From positions 78,581 through 117,588 of the forward strand of contig CACBPP010000002.1 of NCBI GenBank assembly GCA_902541175.1: a stretch of 39,008 nt of DNA. Reading direction: 5' to 3'. This document shows positions 17,192 to 25,112 of this stretch, piece after piece. Position numbers and translations under genes: made by a program. The stretch is from an uncultured SAR86 cluster bacterium. Lineage in GTDB: Bacteria > Pseudomonadota > Gammaproteobacteria > Magnimaribacterales > D2472. Numbering within the stretch: the first letter of the stretch is position 1; every line of letters begins with the position of its first letter. The notes under the pieces were generated by a model. The model was not told the origin of the DNA, did no database searches, and saw only the letters and a program-made list of their open reading frames with translations.

Positions 17192-17956
17192 ATGTTAACT
17201 GTAGAACCAATAAAAGCATATGATGATAATTATATTTGGTTAATAACAACTAATGAAGGGTCATTGGTTGTAGATCCTGGTGAGTCAAATAAAATTATCG
17301 AGCTTATTGATAGCAATAAGATCAATTTAAGAGGTGTATTAATTACACATCATCATTACGATCACACAAATGGGTTATTGGATCTTATTAAAAAGAAAGA
17401 TCTAGAGGTATATGGTCCAAACAACAATATACAAGAAATTAATAACAGAGTTATCGAATTAGATAAAATCACTATTATTGGAATTGAGTTTGAGGTCATA
17501 GAAATTCCTGGACATACCTTGGACCATATTGCTTTTTATTCATTCAATAATGGCGAGCCTATGTTATTTTGTGGTGATACTTTATTTGCAGGTGGATGCG
17601 GAAGAGTGTTTGAAGGTACATATAATCAAATGTTTGATTCTCTAAAAAAAATTTCATCTTACCCACAAGAAACAAAAGTATATTGTGGTCATGAATACAC
17701 ATTGTCTAATTTAAAATTTGCATTAGAGGTCGATACTAATAATCATGAACTAGAAAATGAATTTAATAATGTTAAGAGTTTGATTGCATCAAATACCCCA
17801 TCACTTCCAACAACTTTACAGAAAGAATTGAAAATAAATCCTTTTTTAAGGTGCAATCACAGCACTATTAAAAATAAAGTTATTAAAAAATTTGATATGG
17901 TTGATGATGAATTAGAAATATTTACCGCATTAAGAAAATGGAAAGACAATTTCTAG
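17192..17956 (+). CDS. gloB: Hydroxyacylglutathione hydrolase (glyoxalase II)
   Basis: GloB hydrolyses S-lactoylglutathione to lactate and glutathione, the second step of methylglyoxal detoxification. ATG 17192 gives 254 residues starting MLTVEPIKAYDDNYIW, the usual start; a TTG six bases earlier is in frame but unlikely. Metal-binding motifs are THHHYDHTNG, GHTLDH, the bridging Asp in FCGDTLFAGGCGR, and YCGHEYT. The C-terminal NPFLRCN is typical of glyoxalase II. It is followed by mltD with a 19-base overlap, a neighbourhood shared with E. coli. The predicted message is leaderless. Confidence 0.95.
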   Translation: MLTVEPIKAYDDNYIWLITTNEGSLVVDPGESNKIIELIDSNKINLRGVLITHHHYDHTNGLLDLIKKKDLEVYGPNNNIQEINNRVIELDKITIIGIEFEVIEIPGHTLDHIAFYSFNNGEPMLFCGDTLFAGGCGRVFEGTYNQMFDSLKKISSYPQETKVYCGHEYTLSNLKFALEVDTNNHELENEFNNVKSLIASNTPSLPTTLQKELKINPFLRCNHSTIKNKVIKKFDMVDDELEIFTALRKWKDNF

Positions 17957-19407
17957 CATTATTATACATATCAATATTTCTTGTTGGATGCCAACAAGTT
18001 GAGATTAATCAATCAAATCCAAAAGATTTAATCGTAAGTAATAAAGTTTCCAATGAAGCTATTAATGATGACAAAATCTACTTAAATATTTGGGACTACA
18101 TGTATATAAATAGCTATAAAGACAAAGTTATTCTCAATGAACAAATATTGTCTTATATGAATTTACACTTACAAGATTTGGATAAATTTGAGGAATATTT
18201 AAGTGATTCATACTATTTTATTTATTTTGCTATAGAAGAATTAGAAAAAAATAATCTTCCGATTGAGCTTGCAATTCTTCCATATATTGAGAGCAATTAT
18301 GATCCTTTTTCAATTTCACCTTCTGGTGCTGTTGGAATATGGCAATTCATGCCAAGAACAGGAAGATTATATGAACTCAACAAATCCTGGTGGAATGAGG
18401 ATAGGCATGATCCATTCAAGTCTACTCAAGCTGCTGTAGGTTACTTAAAATATTTATACCAAAGATTTGATGAGGATATATATCTTACTATTGCTGCATA
18501 TAATGCTGGTCCCTCTCTTGTTGATAGAAGAATAAATCAAAATAAAAGAAAAGGTGAAAAAACAGATTTTTGGTCACTAAATCTGCCATCTCAAACAAAG
18601 AATTATGTTCCAAAATATATTGCTCTTAGAGAGCTGATATTAAACTCAGACAAATATGGCGTAAAAATGCCAAATATACCTTACGAAGATGTTGTTAAAA
18701 AAATTACCATTCCTGGTCAGGTTGAAATATTAGCTTTAAGTGAATTCTTAGAAATTAAACCGGAACTTTTGTATAAATTAAATGCTGGATATACAAAATG
18801 GGCTTCTGCACCAAAAGATGAAAGTATTTTTTATATTCCTAAAGAAAAATATTATCTTTATGCTAGCGAAAACAATCCATTTAATAAAACAAATGATATT
18901 AATTGGATATCTCATATAGTAAAAAGCGGTGATAATCTTTGGGACTTATCAATAAAATACGATACTGAAGTTAATATCATTAAAGAAATAAACTATTTAA
19001 ATAATGACCTCTTGTCTATTGATGATACTTTGCTAATTCCATTAGGGAAAAGTAAATCTAATAATTTTATACCTTATGAGATGTATATTGTTTCAGAAGG
19101 AGATTCATTGTGGAGTATTGCAAGAAAATATAACTTAGATGTAAACGACTTGGCTAAAATGAATTCGTTAAATGAGAATGAATATTTACAACTAGGCCAG
19201 CAATTGTCTATAGGCAATAAAAATATACATAGAAATATTGAATCCAAGAAAAGAACAATACTCTACTCTGTTAAACAAGGTGACAATTTATACAAAATAT
19301 CTGAGTTATTTGATGTGACTATAAAGAGTATAGAAGAGATTAATGATTTTAATGAATCAACTTTAATGCCAGGTCAAATTATTAAGGTTGCTATTAGAGC
19401 TTTTTAA
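17938..19407 (+). CDS. mltD: Membrane-bound lytic murein transglycosylase D (lipoprotein, three LysM)
   Basis: MltD cleaves peptidoglycan glycan strands, leaving anhydro-muramyl ends. A lipobox LVGC puts the lipidated Cys at 18, predicting an outer-membrane lipoprotein. The SLT domain has LPYIESNYDP with catalytic Glu118, SGAVGIWQFMP and AAYNAGP (187-192). Three LysM repeats follow at about 325-369, 382-425 and 442-486, each with the GDxLW/Y core. E. coli MltD has two LysM copies. The ATG overlaps the gloB 3' end by 19 bases, so the two are co-transcribed. Its stop overlaps the convergent oppC by 4 bases. Confidence 0.93.
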   Translation: MERQFLALLYISIFLVGCQQVEINQSNPKDLIVSNKVSNEAINDDKIYLNIWDYMYINSYKDKVILNEQILSYMNLHLQDLDKFEEYLSDSYYFIYFAIEELEKNNLPIELAILPYIESNYDPFSISPSGAVGIWQFMPRTGRLYELNKSWWNEDRHDPFKSTQAAVGYLKYLYQRFDEDIYLTIAAYNAGPSLVDRRINQNKRKGEKTDFWSLNLPSQTKNYVPKYIALRELILNSDKYGVKMPNIPYEDVVKKITIPGQVEILALSEFLEIKPELLYKLNAGYTKWASAPKDESIFYIPKEKYYLYASENNPFNKTNDINWISHIVKSGDNLWDLSIKYDTEVNIIKEINYLNNDLLSIDDTLLIPLGKSKSNNFIPYEMYIVSEGDSLWSIARKYNLDVNDLAKMNSLNENEYLQLGQQLSIGNKNIHRNIESKKRTILYSVKQGDNLYKISELFDVTIKSIEEINDFNESTLMPGQIIKVAIRAF

Positions 19408-20252
19408 TTATCAGATGTTTTTGGATCAAGAGCATCCCTGAGGCCGTCTCCAAAGAAATTTAAAGCAAATAGAGTAACGGTAAATGTTATCCCTGGATAA
19501 ATAAGTAACCAACTAAATTCTTCCATGGACTCAACTCCATCTTTGATTAATGTCCCCCAACTACTCATAGGTGGTTGTATACCTAATCCAAGAAAACTTA
19601 AAAAACCTTCCAATAACATTACTTGAGGGATGGTTAATGTTGCATAAACCGCAATTGGTCCGAGTATGTTTGGAAGCAAATGTCTTCTAAACATTGATAA
19701 ATTAGAAACACCCATGGCTTTTGCAGCCATCACAAATTCTTGATTTTTTAATCCTATAACTTGTCCTCTTACAATCCTTGCCATTGTAAGCCACTCTACA
19801 GCTCCAATTGCACCAAACAAAAGCCATAAATTTCTACCAAAAATTACCATTAATAAAATTATAAAAATAATAAATGGGAGTCCATATAAAATATCCACAA
19901 TTCTCATCATTATTGAATCCACTCTTCCCCCAATATATCCTGCAATAATTCCCCATGAAACTCCTATTACTAAAGCAACTCCTGTAGCAACAAAACCAAC
20001 CAACAACGAGATCCTTGCTCCATAAAGTATCCTACTCAACAGATCTCTGCCTAAAACATCAGTTCCTAATAAATGATCTGTGGACGGTGGACTAGCACCC
20101 AAACTTAAGTTCTGATACGAATAAGAGTAAGGTGCGATCCAAGGTGCAAGAGCAGCACAAATTATTAATAAAATTAATATGAACCCGCCAAACATTGCTG
20201 CTCTATTTCTAGAGAGTCTGTATAAAGCATCAGACCATAAAGAATTATTCAT
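19404..20252 (-). CDS. oppC: Oligopeptide ABC transporter permease (OppC type)
   Basis: This 282-residue inner-membrane permease has an N-terminal segment followed by the binding-protein-dependent transport domain. The EAA loop that contacts the ATPase reads FVMAAKAMGVS. LLGTDVLGRDLLSRILYGARIS and GLGIQPPMSSWG are characteristic of OppC/DppC. It overlaps oppB by 4 bases (ATGA), so translation is coupled. It is the last gene of ppiD-oppA-oppB-oppC; no ATPase follows. Peptide rather than another substrate is inferred from similarity of the whole set to Opp. Confidence 0.9.
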   Translation of the reverse strand: MNNSLWSDALYRLSRNRAAMFGGFILILLIICAALAPWIAPYSYSYQNLSLGASPPSTDHLLGTDVLGRDLLSRILYGARISLLVGFVATGVALVIGVSWGIIAGYIGGRVDSIMMRIVDILYGLPFIIFIILLMVIFGRNLWLLFGAIGAVEWLTMARIVRGQVIGLKNQEFVMAAKAMGVSNLSMFRRHLLPNILGPIAVYATLTIPQVMLLEGFLSFLGLGIQPPMSSWGTLIKDGVESMEEFSWLLIYPGITFTVTLFALNFFGDGLRDALDPKTSDN

Positions 20253-21172
20253 GATGCGTCTCTAGACCTAGGATTTAACCAAAGCGCTGCTAAATCAGAC
20301 ATCAAATTAAAGAATACAATCATTGCAGAGAAAAATATTGTTGTCCCTAAAATCATTGTGTAATCTCTATTAAATGCTGCTTCGACATAAAATCTTCCAA
20401 GACCTGGTATTTGAAAAATGGTTTCAACTACAAATGATCCTGCTAATAGTCCAGCAATTGCTGGTCCAAGAAAAGAAACAACAGGAATCAGTCCACCTTG
20501 CATTGCATGCTTAATAACAACCATTCTTTCTGTAAGTCCTTTTGCTCTTGCTGTTCTAATGAAATCTTGATTAAGTACTTCCAACATACCTCCTCTGCTC
20601 AATCGAGCGATATATGCAGCATAAGCAAATCCCAAGGTTAAAGATGGCAAAATTTTGTCGCCAGGTAATTGTCCCCAACCTGAAACTGGAAGTATCTCAA
20701 GATTTATTCCAAATATTAGAACTAATAAAGGCCCCATAAGAAAAGTTGGGACACATATTCCAATCATTGCTATTGCCATTGGGATAAAATCAAGAAAGGT
20801 ATTTCTTTTTAGCGCAGCTAAAACTCCAGAAAATATTCCCATAACAAGTGCAATTAAGATTGCATAAAATGCCAGTTCAAATGTGACTGGCAATCCAGTT
20901 GCAATCATCTCAGTTACAGAGCGTCCTGGAAACCTAAAAGATGGTCCTAAATCACCTCTCAACAAACCAGACATATAATCAACATATTGCTCCCAATTAG
21001 AGGCATCTAAATTATATGCCTCATTTAAATTTTTAAGTACTTGAGGTGAGACGGCCTTATCTGCATCAAAAGGACCACCAGGCGCAATTTTTATTAAGAA
21101 AAAAGTAATGCTAGCAACTGCTAACAAAACAGGAATTGCTACTAAAATTCTTCTAAAGAAAATCGCTATCAT
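20249..21172 (-). CDS. oppB: Oligopeptide ABC transporter permease (OppB type)
   Basis: This 307-residue inner-membrane permease closely follows E. coli OppB along its length: FFRRILVAIPVLL at the start, APGGPFD, a GDLGPSF segment, and the EAA loop FIRTARAKGLTER. PVVSFLGPAIAGLLAGSFVVE and IPGLGRFYVEAAFNRDY complete the match. About six membrane segments are visible. It begins 6 bases after the oppA stop and overlaps oppC. Confidence 0.93.
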   Translation of the reverse strand: MIAIFFRRILVAIPVLLAVASITFFLIKIAPGGPFDADKAVSPQVLKNLNEAYNLDASNWEQYVDYMSGLLRGDLGPSFRFPGRSVTEMIATGLPVTFELAFYAILIALVMGIFSGVLAALKRNTFLDFIPMAIAMIGICVPTFLMGPLLVLIFGINLEILPVSGWGQLPGDKILPSLTLGFAYAAYIARLSRGGMLEVLNQDFIRTARAKGLTERMVVIKHAMQGGLIPVVSFLGPAIAGLLAGSFVVETIFQIPGLGRFYVEAAFNRDYTMILGTTIFFSAMIVFFNLMSDLAALWLNPRSRDAS

Positions 21173-21178
21173 GCGAAA

Positions 21179-22798
21179 TTAATCTCTTTCTAAATAAATA
21201 AATTTAGGATGATGATGATCAAGAATATGTGGATTAAATCCCTTAACATCTGGAGATAATTGATAAACCCTAACATAAGTGTAAAGAGGAATTATTGGCA
21301 TATTATCAATTAATATTTTCTCTGCTTCATTAAGCAACTCATATCTTTTTTCTTGATCATTAATTGTATTTGCCTCTTCAACCAATGCGTCAAAATCCAT
21401 ATTCTCCCAACCAGTTTTATTATTTCCTCTATTTGGCCTCATTAAATCTAGAAAGGTATTAGGATCTTCATAATCTCCAATCCAGCCAGCTCTTGATATT
21501 TGGAAGTCTCCTACCATTTCCCTACTAAGATAGACTTTCCAATCTTGATTCACGAGCTCAACTTCAATGCCAAGTTCGTTTTGCCACATTTGCTGAATTG
21601 CTAAGGCAACCTTTCGATGTCCCTCATTAGTGTTAAAAAGAATCTCTAATTTAGGAAATGGATTTTCTGGGGAGTATCCGGCCTCAGTTAATAATTGTTT
21701 TGCTAAAACAGGATTATATGGTATTTCGGTTGAGGGTTGATAGCCATTTGAACCTGGGGGCGTAAAAGAATATGCTGGAATTTGACCGCATTGAGTTACC
21801 TTGTCAACCAAAAGTTGTCTATCAATTGAGTAGGCTAAAGCTTTTCTTACTCTTACATCACTTAATGTCTCATTTTTAGTATTAATTCTATAAAAATATG
21901 TTCCCATGTATGGATCAATCTTTAAATTTGGATTTTTTTCTTCTATATATATTGGGCACTTTTGAGTTGGCATGCTTGAAGTTAAATGTAATTGTCCAGC
22001 CCTAAACATTCTATCTTCAGTCATAACATTTGAAACCGGATAATAATGAATTTCATTAAGGCGTACCATCGATGCATCATAATAATAAGGATTCTTTTCA
22101 ACAACAATCTTATTATTAAGCTCCCATGTTTTAAGTTGAAAAGGACCGTTGCATACAAAGTTTCCAGGCCTTGTCCATTCTCCGTTTCTATCATCGATAT
22201 CGCCGAACTTTAAAACAGTTTCTTTATGCACAGGCCATGTACTGTAATGACTTAAAAGACCAATGAAGAAAGGTGTTGGATTTTTTAAATTAACCTTTAG
22301 TGTATGTGAGTCTAGGGCCTTTACTCCCACTTCATCAAAATTATCTATTTCCCCATTATGATACTCATAAGCACCTACTAAATAATAAAGCATGTCAGGA
22401 TATTGCGATCCAAGACTAGCGGTTAGAATTCTTTTCCATGACCAAACAAAATCATAAGCGGTAACAGAATCACCATTTGACCATTTTGCGTTTTTGTTTA
22501 ATTTAAAAATATATTCCTTTCCATCATCACTAATAGTCCATGACTCTGCAGTTCCAGGAATATATCCATCAGAACCCTTAGGATTAGGATTTGGAATAGT
22601 TAACCCTTCGCATAAACTAATAAGAATATGATGCTCAGGAACGCCTGTGACGATGTGTGGATCTATTCCTTGAGGCTCAGAGCCATTTCCATGGTGATAT
22701 ATTTGTTGCTCTAGGCCTGAATCAACTGGAGAAATATTTTCTGAACATCCAATTAAAAATATTAAGGTTATAGACAGTATGTGTATTTTCTTAATCAT
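21179..22798 (-). CDS. oppA: Oligopeptide-binding lipoprotein (OppA type)
   Basis: This substrate-binding protein is anchored by lipid: the lipobox LIGC places the modified Cys at 18, whereas E. coli OppA is a free periplasmic protein. SBP family 5 features include GSEPQGIDPHIVTGVPEHHI, LCEGLTIPNP, YIPGTAESW, LNKNAKWSNGDSVTAYDFVWSW and RVRKALAYSIDRQ. The 539-residue length is normal. AAGGA lies 7 bases before ATG 22798 and 10 bases separate it from the ppiD stop, so it is probably co-transcribed with ppiD. It delivers peptides to OppB/OppC; the partner ATPases are not in this window. Confidence 0.93.
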   Translation of the reverse strand: MIKKIHILSITLIFLIGCSENISPVDSGLEQQIYHHGNGSEPQGIDPHIVTGVPEHHILISLCEGLTIPNPNPKGSDGYIPGTAESWTISDDGKEYIFKLNKNAKWSNGDSVTAYDFVWSWKRILTASLGSQYPDMLYYLVGAYEYHNGEIDNFDEVGVKALDSHTLKVNLKNPTPFFIGLLSHYSTWPVHKETVLKFGDIDDRNGEWTRPGNFVCNGPFQLKTWELNNKIVVEKNPYYYDASMVRLNEIHYYPVSNVMTEDRMFRAGQLHLTSSMPTQKCPIYIEEKNPNLKIDPYMGTYFYRINTKNETLSDVRVRKALAYSIDRQLLVDKVTQCGQIPAYSFTPPGSNGYQPSTEIPYNPVLAKQLLTEAGYSPENPFPKLEILFNTNEGHRKVALAIQQMWQNELGIEVELVNQDWKVYLSREMVGDFQISRAGWIGDYEDPNTFLDLMRPNRGNNKTGWENMDFDALVEEANTINDQEKRYELLNEAEKILIDNMPIIPLYTYVRVYQLSPDVKGFNPHILDHHHPKFIYLERD

Positions 22799-22808
22799 AA
22801 TGAGATCC

Positions 22809-24683
22809 TTATAGAGCCAAATTGCTCAAATTTACTCTTGCTTTGTCAAAAACATCTTCATTAATTATTTGCGACATTTTTGTCATTAAAACATCCTCAC
22901 TAAAAGAAGTATATTCATTTAATAAATCTTCAATTTCTGAGCCACTTGGAGAATTAAATTTAGCAATATCAATTATATATTTATCACCATTACTAGCAGT
23001 AGCAGTAATCTCAGAGCCACTTTTACTATTAAATACTTCTGTTAAGATCTCTCTTGGCATTAGTGATGAATATCTTTTAACGCCAACGAAAGACTCTTCA
23101 GTAACATAAGGGTATGTATTAATAAATTTTTGTTTATCATCTAAATTTTCAATTTGATCTAATTCATTGCTTAAAAGAGTAACTTTTTCTATTGCTTTTA
23201 GATTAGAAAGCTTTTTGTTAACCTGATCTTCAACAGAATCATAATTCTGAAGCTCAGGTTCTTTAATCATGTTTACTGACATAATTATTACCCTATCAGA
23301 TAACTCAATTATATATGGTTCACCAATATTAGCTTCTGAAGAAAATAGATAATCTTTAATTTCAGGATCTGTTAAATCAAAGTCATATGTAAGAGTCGAA
23401 TAAAGATCTGTGCTATTAATTTCTTTATTAAGAGATTCTGAAATATCATTAAGCATACTGTTATCTAAAATTAAATTTTCAGTTTCATTTAAATCATCTT
23501 GCATCAATGCAAAAGATTCAGTTTCAATGAGCTCGTTTAAGAGGTTTTCTTTAATTTCATCTTCTGCCATAGGTTCTTGAAATGTTTTTTCAGTAACTTT
23601 TAAGATGTGAAAAGTTTCATCAAGTTCTACTATTTCACTTATTTCGTTTAATTCTAAATTTTTTAATGCTTCATCAAATTGAGGAGGAAAAATATCTTTT
23701 TCAAAATACTCTAGATCGCCGCCAACATCTTTGGTAACAATATCCTCACTAAAGTCCTTAACAATGCTAGAAAATTCATTACCCTCATTAAGGAGATTCT
23801 GAACATTTTCAATTGAAGACAATGCATCTTCTCTTGAATCATAATTAATTTTTTCAATCATAATGTGTGAGAATCTTATTTGTGCACTATTTTCGAAATT
23901 TGCTAAGTATTGATTATATGACTTTGTGAGGTAATCATCTGGAACTTGAACTAAGTCTGCATAGTCAGATTGCAGCAATGTAATATATTCAAAGCTTCTT
24001 TGTTCGTCAGAATAAAACAGTATTTCGTTCTCATTGTAATAATCTAATAATTCTGATGAAGTATTGGTGATTGCATCTTCAAGACCAGCGAAATTAATTT
24101 TAATAAAATTTAAATCTGATGATTTTTCAAATAGCTCTGCTAATGTTTGTAACTCTTTTTGTGTTACAAAACTGATAGCATTAAGAGAGCCTCTATACAA
24201 ATCTGATGCAGTAAAATCTGTCATGACATCTATATAACCTTCTTTTGTATAACCATTAGAGTTTACTTGAGCCTCATATACCCCTTCATTAAAAATTCCA
24301 TCTATTTGAAAAATGGGGCTTTGAACAATCTCCTTTTTAGTTTCATTTCTTGTTGATTCATTAATAAATCCTAATGACCTTGCTTCTGCTAATAAAACTT
24401 TTTGAAGTATTAGTTCTTGTTTGATAGTTTGATTTTTAAAATCCTCATCTAGTAAATTAAAATCAAAATCTTCGCCATATATGCTTTGGAACCTTTGAAC
24501 AGTCGAACTTGAAGCCAATGCAACATCTGTTTCAGTAACATCTTCACCATTTATACTTCCAAAAGATCCTGTAAATCCTGTTCCAAGAGAACCTGTTCCT
24601 AAAAAAACAAAAGGAAGACCAAGCAATAGTATTACAAGTATGCCTGCAGGGCCTGATAAAAAATTTCTTAGAGAATCCATCAT
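22809..24683 (-). CDS. ppiD: Periplasmic folding chaperone / peptidyl-prolyl isomerase PpiD
   Basis: PpiD is anchored in the inner membrane and helps newly exported proteins fold near the Sec translocon. Of 624 residues, 1-34 hold a short cytoplasmic tail and one membrane segment (GILVILLLGLPFVFLG). A SurA-like N domain follows, then a parvulin domain at roughly 265-365 (IRFSHIMIE, GGDLEYFEKDIFPPQF, ETFHILKV). The C-terminal part is weakly conserved. Starts ATG 24683 and 24680 are adjacent (MM). The position after hupB and lon matches E. coli, supporting the name. It begins an operon with oppABC and has a TATAAT box just upstream. Confidence 0.9.
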   Translation of the reverse strand: MMDSLRNFLSGPAGILVILLLGLPFVFLGTGSLGTGFTGSFGSINGEDVTETDVALASSSTVQRFQSIYGEDFDFNLLDEDFKNQTIKQELILQKVLLAEARSLGFINESTRNETKKEIVQSPIFQIDGIFNEGVYEAQVNSNGYTKEGYIDVMTDFTASDLYRGSLNAISFVTQKELQTLAELFEKSSDLNFIKINFAGLEDAITNTSSELLDYYNENEILFYSDEQRSFEYITLLQSDYADLVQVPDDYLTKSYNQYLANFENSAQIRFSHIMIEKINYDSREDALSSIENVQNLLNEGNEFSSIVKDFSEDIVTKDVGGDLEYFEKDIFPPQFDEALKNLELNEISEIVELDETFHILKVTEKTFQEPMAEDEIKENLLNELIETESFALMQDDLNETENLILDNSMLNDISESLNKEINSTDLYSTLTYDFDLTDPEIKDYLFSSEANIGEPYIIELSDRVIIMSVNMIKEPELQNYDSVEDQVNKKLSNLKAIEKVTLLSNELDQIENLDDKQKFINTYPYVTEESFVGVKRYSSLMPREILTEVFNSKSGSEITATASNGDKYIIDIAKFNSPSGSEIEDLLNEYTSFSEDVLMTKMSQIINEDVFDKARVNLSNLAL

Positions 24684-24692
24684 AGTGCCGAT

Positions 24693-24698
24693 ATTATA
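24693..24698 (-). promoter_or_regulatory. -10 element of the ppiD-opp operon
   Basis: TATAAT lies 9 bases before ATG 24683 and directly after the hupB terminator, so the leader would be about 3 bases. No good -35 is seen in the terminator sequence that fills its place. Confidence 0.45.
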
Positions 24699-24704
24699 GA
24701 ATAA

Positions 24705-24730
24705 AAAAAGGGTGCATAAGCACCCTTTTT
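24705..24730 (-). terminator. Rho-independent terminator of hupB
   Basis: Arms 24705-24715 and 24720-24730, core GGGTGC/GCACCC, loop ATAA, with a T run on the minus strand after the stem. It is 15 bases after the hupB stop and separates hupB from the ppiD-opp operon. Confidence 0.9.
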
Positions 24731-24745
24731 AAAGTAAAAATTATT

Positions 24746-25024
24746 TTAACTATTTTTTACCTTATCTTTTAAACCTTTACCTGCTTTAAAGCCTGGGACT
24801 TTAGATGCTGGAATGTGCATTGCTGCACCGGTTTGTGGATTTCTTCCTTCTCTAGCAGCTCTATGTCTTACTGAAAATGTTCCAAAACCTACAAGCGCCA
24901 CTGAATCCCCTCTACCTAAAGCACCTGATATACCATCTAAAACAGCATCTACAGCTCGACCTGCTTCAGCTTTTGACATATCTGCACTTCCTGCAACTGC
25001 ATCAACTAAATCTGATTTATTCAT
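24746..25024 (-). CDS. hupB: DNA-binding protein HU
   Basis: HU is a small dimeric protein that bends and compacts DNA. The 92-residue protein has the family marks: [11 protein letters not shown] at the start, [21 protein letters not shown], and the Pro-containing beta arm ending [17 protein letters not shown] strong GAGGAG Shine-Dalgarno precedes ATG 25024. A TTGACT -35-like element at 25098-25093 lies in the 88-base gap to lon, but the -10 is unclear. It has its own terminator, consistent with high independent expression. Its place between lon and ppiD matches E. coli hupB. Confidence 0.96.
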   Translation of the reverse strand: MNKSDLVDAVAGSADMSKAEAGRAVDAVLDGISGALGRGDSVALVGFGTFSVRHRAAREGRNPQTGAAMHIPASKVPGFKAGKGLKDKVKNS

Positions 25025-25112
25025 ATTTATATACTCCTCTGTGATAATTTATTTAATAAATACCTCTCTATGAAAAGCTTTTTATAGCTAAAAGTCAAGT
25101 AAATAAAGGGTT

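Noticed and set aside
24813-25073. Open frame antisense to hupB
   Set aside because: Shadow of a highly conserved gene, with no start signal and no family features.
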